Below, piece by piece: positions 17,368 through 25,071 of a stretch of 64,000 nt of DNA. The notes below the pieces were generated by a model. The model worked only from the letters and a program-made list of their open reading frames with translations, did not search any database and was not told the DNA's origin. The stretch comes from Streptomyces sp. S.PB5 (GTDB taxonomy: Bacteria; Actinomycetota; Actinomycetes; Streptomycetales; Streptomycetaceae): contig NZ_JAQMWP010000013.1 in the NCBI RefSeq assembly GCF_030403745.1, positions 186,001 to 250,000 of the forward strand. Reading direction: 5' to 3'. Each line of letters begins with the position of its first letter. Position 1 is the first letter of the stretch. The translations under genes and the position numbers were made by a program.

Positions 17368-18030
17368 TTACTTCGCCGGGCGCATCCCCAGCGGGGCCGC
17401 GATCTCCTCCGCCATGACCTGACCCGCCTCGAACTCCAGGGTCTCGTCGCCCATGGCCGCCTGGTCGGTGTCCAGGCCGTCCAGTTCCTCCAGGGGCTGG
17501 TTGAGGCGGACGTGGGCCACTACCGACTGGAGTGCGCGCAGGGTCGCCGATGCCGTCGAGCCCCAGTTGGAGAAGTAGGAGAACTGCCACCACCACAGGG
17601 CCTCCGTGGTGCGGCCCTCGCGGTAGTGGGCCATGCCGTGGCGGAGGTCGGTGATGACGTCGGTGAGGTCGTCGGAGATCCGGGCCGGCACCGGGGCCTT
17701 GCGGGGCTCGTACGGGTCGAAGACCTCCGAGTAGACGTCGATCGGGTCCAGGAGGCGCGCCAGGTTCTCGCGGAGTTCGTCCACGTCCGCGTCCGGGCCC
17801 GTGTCGGGCTCGTAGCGCTCGTCCGGGACGATGTCCTCGTGGGCGCCCAGGCGGCCGCCGGCGAGGAGGAGCTGGGAGACCTCCAGGAGGAGGAAGGGAA
17901 CGGCCGAGTCCGGCTCGTCGCCCTTGGCCACCTCTGTCACCGCCACCAGGAAGCTCTCTACCTGGTCCGCGATCTGGACCGCGAAGTCGTCGGGGTTCTG
18001 CGCACTCGCGTGCAGTGTGGCGTCAGACAT
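17368..18030 (-). CDS. DUF5063 domain-containing protein
   Basis: 220 residues. It is acidic and helical, with the family signature DLTDVITDLRHGMAHYREGRTTEALWWWQFSYFSNWGSTASATLRALQSV in the C-terminal half. The family is actinobacterial and of unknown function, typically encoded next to recR as here. Its start overlaps the recR stop by 8 bp, so it is the third gene of the ybaB-recR operon. No signal peptide or TM helix is present. Confidence 0.88.
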   Translation of the reverse strand: MSDATLHASAQNPDDFAVQIADQVESFLVAVTEVAKGDEPDSAVPFLLLEVSQLLLAGGRLGAHEDIVPDERYEPDTGPDADVDELRENLARLLDPIDVYSEVFDPYEPRKAPVPARISDDLTDVITDLRHGMAHYREGRTTEALWWWQFSYFSNWGSTASATLRALQSVVAHVRLNQPLEELDGLDTDQAAMGDETLEFEAGQVMAEEIAAPLGMRPAK

Positions 18031-18622
18031 CTAGGAGTCGTCTCCCCTCGAAGGCGCGGCCGAGGGTCACCTCGTCCGCGTATTCCAGGTCGCCACCCAC
18101 CGGGAGGCCGCTGGCCAGGCGGGTGACCTTGAGGCCCATGGGCTTGATCATGCGGGCGAGGTAGGTGGCAGTCGCCTCGCCCTCCAGGTTGGGGTCCGTG
18201 GCCAGGATCAGTTCCGTGACCGTGCCGTCCGCCAGGCGGGCCAGCAGCTCCCTTATCCGCAGGTCGTCCGGTCCCACGCCCTCGATGGGGCTGATCGCGC
18301 CGCCGAGGACGTGGTACTTGCCCCGGAACTCACGGGTGCGCTCGATGGCCACCACGTCCTTCGGCTCCTCCACCACACAGATGACGGAGGGGTCGCGGCG
18401 GGTGTCGCGGCAGATGTTGCAGAACTCTTCCTGCGCCACGTTTCCGCAGGTCGCGCAGAAGCGGACCTTCGCCTTGACCTCCATCAGGGCCTGCGCGAGA
18501 CGCCGTACGTCCGTCGGCTCCGCCTGCAGGATGTGGAAGGCGATCCGCTGGGCGCTCTTGGGACCGACGCCGGGCAGCCGCCCCAGTTCGTCGATGAGGT
18601 CCTGGACCACGCCTTCGTACAA
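18023..18622 (-). CDS. recR: recombination mediator protein RecR
   Basis: 199 residues, normal length. An N-terminal helix-hairpin-helix (LIDELGRLPGVGPKSAQRIAFHIL), the C4 zinc finger (CATCGNVAQEEFCNIC), the Toprim domain (VICVVEEPKDVVAIERTREFRGKYHVLGGAISPIEGVGPDDL) and the C-terminal Walker-like segment are all present. RecR acts with RecF/RecO in loading RecA at single-strand gaps. It lies in the conserved ybaB-recR arrangement. Confidence 0.97.
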   Translation of the reverse strand: MYEGVVQDLIDELGRLPGVGPKSAQRIAFHILQAEPTDVRRLAQALMEVKAKVRFCATCGNVAQEEFCNICRDTRRDPSVICVVEEPKDVVAIERTREFRGKYHVLGGAISPIEGVGPDDLRIRELLARLADGTVTELILATDPNLEGEATATYLARMIKPMGLKVTRLASGLPVGGDLEYADEVTLGRAFEGRRLLDV

Positions 18623-18740
18623 CGGACTGCCGCCCTTCCTGGGTGCCTTGAGTACGTACGGTAGTTGGCGGATGGCCTTCTTAGAAAGGCAGGGCCTGTT
18701 TCAGGAAGGCAGTGCCTGACTCAGAGAGGCAGGGACCTGT

Positions 18741-19082
18741 TCAGAAGGGCAGACCCGGGAAGCCGCCGCCCCCCAGGCCCTGGGCCAGCGGGCCGAGCTT
18801 CTGCTGCTGGAGGGTCTGCGCGTTCTCGTTGGCCGCCTGTACGGCCGCGACGATCAGGTCGGCGAGGGTCTCGGTGTCCTCCGGGTCCACCGCCTTGGGG
18901 TCGATCTTGAGGGCGCGGAGTTCACCGGAGCCGGTGACCGTCGCCTTCACCAGGCCGCCGCCGGCCTGGCCGTCGACCTCGGTCCGCGCGAGCTCCTCCT
19001 GCGCGTTCGCCAGGTCCTGCTGCATCTTCTGGGCCTGCTGGAGCAGCTGCTGCATGTTGGGCTGGCCACCACCGGGGATCAC
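18741..19082 (-). CDS. YbaB/EbfC-family nucleoid-associated protein
   Basis: I start the 113-residue protein at GTG 19082 (VIPGGGQPNMQQLLQQAQKM), which has AGGAG eight bases upstream. The longer in-frame ATG at 19160 would add a basic leader absent from the family. The Gln-rich helical start, the core ELARTEVDGQAGGGLVKATVTGSGELRALKIDPKAVDPEDTETLADLIVAAVQAANENA and a short Gly-rich tail are typical. It is a small dimeric DNA-binding protein encoded upstream of recR. The gap to recR (18623-18740) holds short degenerate AGGCAG repeats. Confidence 0.92.
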   Translation of the reverse strand: MIPGGGQPNMQQLLQQAQKMQQDLANAQEELARTEVDGQAGGGLVKATVTGSGELRALKIDPKAVDPEDTETLADLIVAAVQAANENAQTLQQQKLGPLAQGLGGGGFPGLPF

Positions 19083-19340
19083 GATCAGCTCCTGTGTTTT
19101 CCGCAGTCTCTTGTCGTCTGTCACGAGCCTACGTGGTCTCCGCAGCCATCGCTCCAGCACTCTTTCGAGTGAGATGCCGTGGAGTCCTATACCTGATCAA
19201 GGCCCACTTCCGGGCGGAAAAGGAGTGAAAGCCGCACCTTCGCCACCCATTGGGCGGTAGGAAAGACCCGGCGCGTCAGCATCATGCGTCACAGAGTGTG
19301 ATCGTCCGTGATCAGTAGCGTGGTCAGTAGGGAGTGCCTG

Positions 19341-20093
19341 GTGGGTCAGCCGGAGATGCAGCCCGAGGGTCCGCCTCAGGACGGGCGGGGCGGGGAGGCG
19401 GCCGGGGTGCGGCCGGGCGACCTGATGGGACGGACGTTTCCGCTCGGGGACTGGGGCGAGCCCGCCCTGCGGCTTGACGAGCTGTACCGGTGGGTGGAGC
19501 GCGGGGCGCTCGATACGGCGGCCTGGTATCTCGCCGACCGGGTGTGGAAGCGGCGGGGGGCGCGGGCCCTGCGGGGCGGGGCGGCGGCGGGGGCCGTTGT
19601 GGGCGCCTCGTTGCCCCTGCTGGACCTGACGGGGGTCGTCGGCGGGGTCGCCCCCTGGGGGTATCTCGCGCTGCTGGTCGCTGTCGCGTGTGTCGCAGTG
19701 GATCGGTTCTTCGGGGTCACGTCCGGGTGGATAAGGGACGTGGCCACCGCGCAGGCCGTGCAGCGGCGGTTGCAGGTGCTGCAGTTCGACTGGGCCTCGG
19801 AGAGTGTGCGGGAGGTTCTGGGGCCTACGGAAGGGACGGCGGGGGAGGCTGCCGAGCGGTGTCTCGGGGTGCTGCGGCGGTTCTCCGAGGATGTGACCGA
19901 GTTGGTGCGGGTGGAGACGGCTGACTGGATGGTCGAGTTTCGGACCGGGTCCGCGCCGCTCGGGATTCAGGGGGCGGTGGCGGGGGCGGCCCGGCCGGAC
20001 GGGAACGTGGTCCAGGGGCGGTTTCCGTTGCCGCCGGGGGCGGGTGGGGCTCGGCCGAACATGCCTCGGCAGCGGCCGCCGGAGGCTAGGTGA
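19341..20093 (+). CDS. SLATT-domain two-TM membrane protein
   Basis: About 250 residues from GTG 19341 (GGGAG just upstream); an in-frame ATG at 19308 is the alternative. A helical N-terminal segment (LYRWVERGALDTAAWYLADRVWKRRGARALRGG) leads into a TM hairpin at about residues 85-130, followed by a long cytoplasmic helical region (RRLQVLQFDWASESVREVL). This is the SLATT layout (SMODS- and SLOG-associated 2TM domain), a family of predicted pore-forming conflict-system effectors. Here it stands alone, divergent from ybaB, with no nucleotide cyclase or SLOG neighbour. Confidence 0.7.
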   Translation: MGQPEMQPEGPPQDGRGGEAAGVRPGDLMGRTFPLGDWGEPALRLDELYRWVERGALDTAAWYLADRVWKRRGARALRGGAAAGAVVGASLPLLDLTGVVGGVAPWGYLALLVAVACVAVDRFFGVTSGWIRDVATAQAVQRRLQVLQFDWASESVREVLGPTEGTAGEAAERCLGVLRRFSEDVTELVRVETADWMVEFRTGSAPLGIQGAVAGAARPDGNVVQGRFPLPPGAGGARPNMPRQRPPEAR

Positions 20094-20117
20094 CGGGGGG
20101 TGCCGGGTGCGGTGCGT

Positions 20118-20179
20118 GCCGGGTGACGGTGCCGAGGTGACGGTGGGTGCCGGGTGACGGTGCCGAGGTGACCGTGGGT
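20118..20179. repeat. 31-bp direct repeat
   Basis: Two adjacent 31-bp copies (20118-20148 and 20149-20179) differ at one base and consist of GGTGACGGTGCCGAGGTGAC-type sequence. They lie just past the SLATT gene in a 380-bp non-coding region and grade into the composite repeat. Confidence 0.75.
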
Positions 20180-20207
20180 GCTCAGGTGACGGTCGGGCGG
20201 GGCCGAG

Positions 20208-20460
20208 GTCGGGTGGGTCGCGTGGCCCGGCGCTGGCGGGGTGCCGCCTGCGCCCACCCGTGCCGCCCTAGGCGGCACGAATGCCCGCAGGCTAAGCAGG
20301 CTGGGAAGGGCGAACGCCCGCAGGCTGAGCGGGCTGGGCAGGGCGAATGCCCGCGGGCTGGGCGGGCTGGGCGGGCTGGGCGGGCTGGGCGGGCTGGGCA
20401 GGGCGAACGCCCGCAGGCTGAGTGGGAGTGCGGCACGAATGCCCGCAGGCTGAGCCAGCT
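20208..20460. repeat. composite intergenic repeat, copy 2
   Basis: Positions 20208-20243 align with 4264-4301, and 20250-20293 are identical to 4325-4368, including the hairpin GTGCCGCC-CTA-GGCGGCAC. Then follow several degenerate units of the form GCGAAYGCCCGCRGGCTNAG, a run of GGGCGGGCT repeats, and a final full unit at 20432-20451. It fills the 3'-3' gap between the SLATT gene and the membrane protein ending at 20475. No gene is supported here. Confidence 0.85.
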
Positions 20461-20474
20461 GCCAGGCGCTTCCC

Positions 20475-21053
20475 CTACTGCAGGAACACCAGCTCCACCG
20501 CCACCAGTACATCCACCACCGCGCACCACTCCGCGAAGCTCGGTGCCACTGTTCCCTTCAGGCGGGCCAGGGTCAGGTGGGCCAGGTCCCAGAGGCCGTG
20601 GAGGAACCAGCCTGACGCCACCAGCCAGCGGCCCGCGTCGGGGTCCAGGAGCAGGCCCGTCACCGCCAGGGCGCCGAAGGCCACGGCTCCCGCCGCTTGG
20701 AGCCACAGGCTGTCCCTACCGTGCGGGGTGCCTCGGAGCATGCCCCACAGGAGGACCGCCAGCGCGAGGCCGACCATCACGCCCGCCGGTGAGACCAGGT
20801 CCAGGGCCTGGAGGGCGAAGACGAGGACCAGGCCGCCGCCCAGGGCCGGCCAGGTCGACCTCGGGGTGCCGATCTGGTTGATCACCACGTAGAGCAGGGG
20901 CAGCAAGGGGAGGACCTCGCCGTACCCCACGACCGACTCGTCCAGGGTGCCGGAGGCGCCGGCCGCGGCCGTGGCCGCCCAGACCGCGAAGGCCAGGTGG
21001 GTGGGCCAGCGGCGGAGGAGCGAGGAGAGGGGGAGGGAGAGGGAGAGGTTCAT
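20475..21053 (-). CDS. multi-pass membrane protein, unknown function
   Basis: 192 residues starting ATG 21053, which overlaps the stop of the upstream gene (ATGA). It has six or so hydrophobic helices, for example LAFAVWAATAAAGAS, VLPLLPLLYVVINQIG, GGLVLVFALQALDLV, GVMVGLALAVLLWG and VAFGALAVTGLLL. There is a conserved-looking tail ASGWFLHGLWDLAHLTLARLKGTVAPSFAEWCAVVDVLVAVELVFL. I do not recognise a family. It forms a two-gene unit with the membrane protein at 21050. Confidence 0.8.
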   Translation of the reverse strand: MNLSLSLPLSSLLRRWPTHLAFAVWAATAAAGASGTLDESVVGYGEVLPLLPLLYVVINQIGTPRSTWPALGGGLVLVFALQALDLVSPAGVMVGLALAVLLWGMLRGTPHGRDSLWLQAAGAVAFGALAVTGLLLDPDAGRWLVASGWFLHGLWDLAHLTLARLKGTVAPSFAEWCAVVDVLVAVELVFLQ

Positions 21054-21463
21054 GCGCCGTACTCCGTCCTGCGGCGGAGCATGACGACGAACATCAGCGG
21101 GAGCATCGTGAGGTGTTCCCATGTCATCGCCTGGTCTGGGGCGATCACGTTCAGGGACAGCAGGGGGATCAAGACCAGCGCGGGCACGAACATCGCCGCC
21201 GACATCTCCGCGATGCCCGGCCAGGCGTGCCCACGCCTCCGCATCCAGAACGCCATCCCCGCCGACATCGTGAACGCCATCTCCAGGGTGACCAGTTCGG
21301 GCTGGCCCGACATGCCGTACTCGACGGACCCCAGCGCCAGCAGGGCCCGCAGTGCCCCGCCCAGGACCACCATCCCGGCCACCATCGCGAGGATCATCTC
21401 GACGTAGTGACGGGCCAGGCCGTGGTGCCGCCGCTGATGCAGATCGTTCAGGCCGTGGTGCAT
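21050..21463 (-). CDS. small multi-pass membrane protein
   Basis: 137 residues. After a His/Arg-rich N-terminus (HHGLNDLHQRRHHGLARHYVEM) come four hydrophobic helices (ILAMVAGMVVLGGALRALLAL, LVTLEMAFTMSAGMAFWM, MSAAMFVPALVLIPLLSLNV, WEHLTMLPLMFVVMLRRR). The pattern resembles a flagellar-like or DUF4396-type membrane protein only loosely, so I assign no function. It is translationally coupled to the downstream membrane protein. The start is ATG 21463. Confidence 0.78.
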   Translation of the reverse strand: MHHGLNDLHQRRHHGLARHYVEMILAMVAGMVVLGGALRALLALGSVEYGMSGQPELVTLEMAFTMSAGMAFWMRRRGHAWPGIAEMSAAMFVPALVLIPLLSLNVIAPDQAMTWEHLTMLPLMFVVMLRRRTEYGA

Positions 21464-21585
21464 GACGTCTCCCTGAGAGGTACCGGGGTGGGGTATCCAC
21501 CCACGGGTCTCAGAGTGGCCGGGACCGGCGGCGCGTCAGTAGTGCCGACCGCACACGTCCTCGTATGACATCTGTCATCTGTCCG

Positions 21586-21634
21586 CCGCCATCCGCCATC
21601 CGCCATCCGCCATCCGCCATCCGCCATCCGCCAT
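21586..21634. repeat. heptanucleotide tandem repeat CCGCCAT x7
   Basis: Seven perfect tandem CCGCCAT heptamers, flanked by single-base variants, lie 46 bp upstream of the histidine kinase start at 21680. The remaining DNA between 21464 and 21679 shows no gene. A unit length not divisible by three and the promoter-proximal location suggest a non-coding, potentially length-variable tract. Confidence 0.92.
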
Positions 21635-21679
21635 CCGCCGTCCCCGGCCGGCCCGAACTCCCGCTGACACAATGGCCGC

Positions 21680-22882
21680 GTGGACAACGGGGCGGGGCTC
21701 ACGAGTTTCCGGCGCTACACATGGTGGGCCGTGCCGGGGACCGTCGTCTGTGTGCTGGTGCTGGCGTACGGCAGTTGGGCGCTGGACGGAGATGTGCCGC
21801 TGTGGGCGCGGGCGCCGGTCGTGCCGGCGCTGGGCGTGCACGCCGTGGCGGCCGCGGTGCTTCTGGGCGGGGCCATGGCGGACGGCAGGTCCTCGCTGCG
21901 GCCCCTCGCCGGCTGGGTGGTCACCGCCTGCCTCGCCTCCGCCGTGCTCGCCGTACTGCCGCTCGTCCGGCACAACTACGGGCTGTGGGCGGTCGCTCCG
22001 GCCGTGACCGTGGCGATCGTCGCCGCCTATCTGTCCGCGGGCGGGAGGCGGTGGCTGATCGGCGGGGCGGTCGTGCTCGCGCTCATCCCCGGGAGTGTCG
22101 TCCATCTCTCTTCCCGGGATGGGGAGTTGGCGTACGCCGCCCTCTTCCCCGCCTGTCTCACCGCCTTCACCGTGTGGACCGTGCTCGGGCCGCTGTGGGC
22201 GTGGCGGATCGCGGGGCGGCTCGATCGGGCACGGCGGCTGGAGGCTGAGCTGGCGGTGAAGGACGAGCGGTTGCGGTTCGCCTCCGACCTGCATGACATC
22301 CAGGGGCATCATCTGCAAGTCATCGCCCTCAAGGCCGAGTTGGCGTCACGGCTCGCGGAGATCGATCCTCCTCGCGCCGCCGCCGAGATGCGGGAGATAC
22401 GCCAGCTCTGCGCGGACGCCCTGCGGGACACTCGGGCCGTGGTGCAGGGGATGCGGCGTACGAACCTCGACGACGAGATCGCCAACGCCACCCGGGTGCT
22501 GGCGGCGGCCGGTATCGACGCCCGGATGAACCTTGAACCGGGCGCCCTTGCCGCCGGGCTCGCCGACTCCACCCGTCAGCTCCTCGGGCTCGTCATGCGC
22601 GAGGCCACCACCAACGTGCTGCGCCACAGCCAGGCCGCCGGCACCGAGGTCGACTACCGAGTCACCGGCGACCGTGCCCGGCTGCGGATCGCCAACGACG
22701 GGGCCGAGCCGGCCCCCGGCACGCCCGGCGCCCCTGGCACCACCGGCACGGCCGACGGCACCGGGCTGCGCGGTCTCGCCGAGCGACTGCGCGACGCCGG
22801 AGGGGAGTTGACCTGGGAGAGGGCCGACGGGGACCGTTTCGTCGTGACCGCGACGCTGCCCGTGGAAGGAAACACCCCGTGA
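21680..22882 (+). CDS. DesK-like sensor histidine kinase
   Basis: 400 residues starting GTG 21680. There are six hydrophobic helices up to about residue 180, then HisKA_3 with phospho-His in LRFASDLHDIQGHHLQVIALKAEL and a HATPase (LLGLVMREATTNVLRHSQA, then GTGLRGLAERLRDAGG). It lacks an extracytoplasmic sensor, so membrane or intramembrane sensing is likely. The start lies just after the CCGCCAT repeat array. It is coupled to the next gene by a 4-bp overlap. Confidence 0.93.
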   Translation: MDNGAGLTSFRRYTWWAVPGTVVCVLVLAYGSWALDGDVPLWARAPVVPALGVHAVAAAVLLGGAMADGRSSLRPLAGWVVTACLASAVLAVLPLVRHNYGLWAVAPAVTVAIVAAYLSAGGRRWLIGGAVVLALIPGSVVHLSSRDGELAYAALFPACLTAFTVWTVLGPLWAWRIAGRLDRARRLEAELAVKDERLRFASDLHDIQGHHLQVIALKAELASRLAEIDPPRAAAEMREIRQLCADALRDTRAVVQGMRRTNLDDEIANATRVLAAAGIDARMNLEPGALAAGLADSTRQLLGLVMREATTNVLRHSQAAGTEVDYRVTGDRARLRIANDGAEPAPGTPGAPGTTGTADGTGLRGLAERLRDAGGELTWERADGDRFVVTATLPVEGNTP

Positions 22883-23484
22883 TCCGGCTGCTCCTCGCCG
22901 ACGACGAGGACCTCCTCCGCAGCGCCCTCGCCGCGCTGCTCTCCCTCGAGGACGACCTCACCGTCGTCGCCGAGGCCGCCACCTCCACCGAGGCCGTACG
23001 GCTCGCGCTCGAACTCCGGCCCGACATCGCCGTACTGGATCTCGAGATGCCGCCTACGGACGGGTTGCGGGCGGCCGAGGAGATTCGGGCGGCGGGGCCA
23101 CAGACGCATGTCGTGATGGTCACCCGGCATGCCCGGCCTGCCGTGCTGCGGCGGGCGCTGGCCGCCGGGGTGCGCGGATTCGTGCCGAAGACCACGCCCG
23201 CCTCCCGGCTCGCGGAGATCATCCGGGACATCGCCGCCGGGCGGCGTTACGTCGATCCGGACATCGCCGCGTCCGCGCTGACCGAGGACGACTGCCCGCT
23301 CAGTGAACGGGAGTTGGAGGTGTTGCGGGCCGCGCGCACGGGGGCGTCGGTGGCCGAGATCGCCGAGCAGGTGCATCTGGCGCAGGGGACCGTGCGCAAC
23401 TATCTCTCGGCCGCCATGTCCAAGCTGGGGGCCACCACACGGCATGCGGCGGCCCATCACGCCTGGCAACAAGGCTGGATCTGA
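22879..23484 (+). CDS. NarL/DesR-family response regulator
   Basis: 201 residues. The receiver domain has DDED near residue 8, the phospho-acceptor Asp near 54 in IAVLDLEMPPTDG and Lys in FVPKTTPAS. The LuxR-type HTH is near residues 135-190 (LSERELEVLRAARTGASVAEIAEQVHLAQGTVRNYLSAAMSKLGATTRHAA). It is the cognate partner of the DesK-like kinase, with which it overlaps by 4 bp. Confidence 0.94.
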   Translation: MIRLLLADDEDLLRSALAALLSLEDDLTVVAEAATSTEAVRLALELRPDIAVLDLEMPPTDGLRAAEEIRAAGPQTHVVMVTRHARPAVLRRALAAGVRGFVPKTTPASRLAEIIRDIAAGRRYVDPDIAASALTEDDCPLSERELEVLRAARTGASVAEIAEQVHLAQGTVRNYLSAAMSKLGATTRHAAAHHAWQQGWI

Positions 23485-23500
23485 CAACCGGATACAGGGC

Positions 23501-24967
23501 TCATGCCTGCGGGTCCGGGAAGGCCACCGGGCTCTTCAGGCCCTTGGTGTTCACCGCCCGCACGCCGAAGAAGACGTTGTCCTTCGACAGGTCGACCTCG
23601 TGCCTCGTCACATCGCCGACCGGGATCACGTGCGTCCACTCCGGCGCGGTCGTCTCCCGCCAAACGACCTCGTAGCCCGCGAGATCCGGTTCCGTGCCCC
23701 GGGTCCACACCAGCTCCGTGGAGTTGGTGAGGTTGGTGGTGATGATCTTCGCGCCGCGCGGGGTGCCGGGGGCCTGGGCCAGGGTCCACAGGGCCGCGCC
23801 GTTCACCTTGGCGACGCGGGCGATGAAGCCGAAGTCACAGAACTCGGGCAGATCGCCGTACTGCTTGCCGGACTCGTCGACGCGTACGTCCTGGTGCTGG
23901 TGGGCGAAGTCCTCGGCGGGCTCGGTGAAGCGGGCGGCGGGGTAGGCGCGTTCGAGGAAGGGGATGTGGTCGCCGCCTCGGCGGTAGCGGTCGCGGCGGT
24001 AGATCACGCGGACGTTCATACCGGTGGCGTCGTTGTCAGCCACGTCCCTGACGAAACGGGCGAGTTGGCGGGTCGCCGAGTCGTTCTCGCCGCCCACCGA
24101 GCGGCGGGTCGCGGCCTGCTCGGGCGTCTCGGAGGAGGGGACTCCCTCGGCGAAGAGACGGATGGTGTACGGGTCTACGGCGCCGTCGTCCGCCGTCGGG
24201 CTGCCGACGATGTCGTTGGTGAACATGCCCTGGACGTCCGCGCCGGCCGACTTGAACTGCTGGGCCATGTACGCCGATCCGAACAGGCCCTGCTCCTCCC
24301 CCGCGACCGCCGCGAAGACGATCGTCGCGGCGGGCCGGCGCTTGGCCATGACACGGGCCAGCTCCAGCGCCACCGCCACGCCGGACGCGTCGTCGTCGGC
24401 GCCCGGGGCGTCCGAGGTGGCGTCCATGACGTCGGTGACGCGGGAGTCGTAGTGCCCGGAGACGACGTAGATCCGGTCCGGGGTGACCGAACCGCGCAGG
24501 GTCGCGACGACGTTGGTGATGCGGGTCGGCGTCGGGATACGAGGACCGGGTTCCTGGACGTACGACTGGAGTTCGGCCGTCATACGGCCGCCGGAGGCCT
24601 CGGCGTAGGAGCGGAGTTCGGCGAGGAGCCAGTCGCGGGCGGCGCCGATGCCGCGGTTCGGGTCGTCCTGGGAGGAGAGGGTGTGGCGGGTGCCGAAGGA
24701 GACGAGTTTGCGGACCGTCGCCTCGATGCGGGCCGGGTCGATCTCCCGGAGAAGGGCGCGGAGTTCGCGGGTCGGGCGCTGGGCGGTGGCGGGCGGGCGG
24801 CTGCCCGGGGCTGCGGTGCCCGTGGCTCCGGTCGGGGTGCCCGCGGCTTCGGTCACGGTGGTGGAGGGGGTCGCCTCCGCCGTACCGCCGGTGGTGCAGG
24901 CCGCGGCCGCCGCCGCGCCCGTCGCGGTCAGGACCGTTCTCCTGCTGGGACTCCTGCTGGGGCGCAT
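23501..24967 (-). CDS. secreted M28 family metallopeptidase
   Basis: 488 residues. The N-terminus (RSPSRRTVLTATGAAAAAACTTGG) has a Tat-like RR motif and a possible lipobox. The M28 zinc residues are visible in VVSGHYDSR, APGADDDASGV and AVAGEEQGLFGS, with later TNDIVG and HIPFLERAYPA. The C-terminal 100 residues form a fibronectin III-like strand region (PGTPRGAKIITTNLTNSTELVWTRG). The family are di-zinc aminopeptidases. It is convergent with the response regulator at 23484 and monocistronic. Confidence 0.92.
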   Translation of the reverse strand: MRPSRSPSRRTVLTATGAAAAAACTTGGTAEATPSTTVTEAAGTPTGATGTAAPGSRPPATAQRPTRELRALLREIDPARIEATVRKLVSFGTRHTLSSQDDPNRGIGAARDWLLAELRSYAEASGGRMTAELQSYVQEPGPRIPTPTRITNVVATLRGSVTPDRIYVVSGHYDSRVTDVMDATSDAPGADDDASGVAVALELARVMAKRRPAATIVFAAVAGEEQGLFGSAYMAQQFKSAGADVQGMFTNDIVGSPTADDGAVDPYTIRLFAEGVPSSETPEQAATRRSVGGENDSATRQLARFVRDVADNDATGMNVRVIYRRDRYRRGGDHIPFLERAYPAARFTEPAEDFAHQHQDVRVDESGKQYGDLPEFCDFGFIARVAKVNGAALWTLAQAPGTPRGAKIITTNLTNSTELVWTRGTEPDLAGYEVVWRETTAPEWTHVIPVGDVTRHEVDLSKDNVFFGVRAVNTKGLKSPVAFPDPQA

Positions 24968-25071
24968 GTGTCCTCCTGGGGCTGGGGTTGCCGGCCGACC
25001 TCAGTAATGGTCGTGGACACCTCAAGAGTCGGCAAGGGGGACCGGCGCCGCCCGCAAGGCTCCGGCAAGGG

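Noticed and set aside
19083..19160. Upstream ATG 19160 as the ybaB start
   Set aside because: It adds a basic leader absent from the family, while GTG 19082 has AGGAG at the right distance.
20208..20460. Possible CRISPR or short-ORF array in the composite repeat
   Set aside because: Repeat units are degenerate, spacers are not unique, and the same block recurs at 4.3 kb as an intergenic element.
21586..21634. Possible CRISPR-like array
   Set aside because: The units are directly adjacent 7-mers with no spacers and no cas genes nearby.
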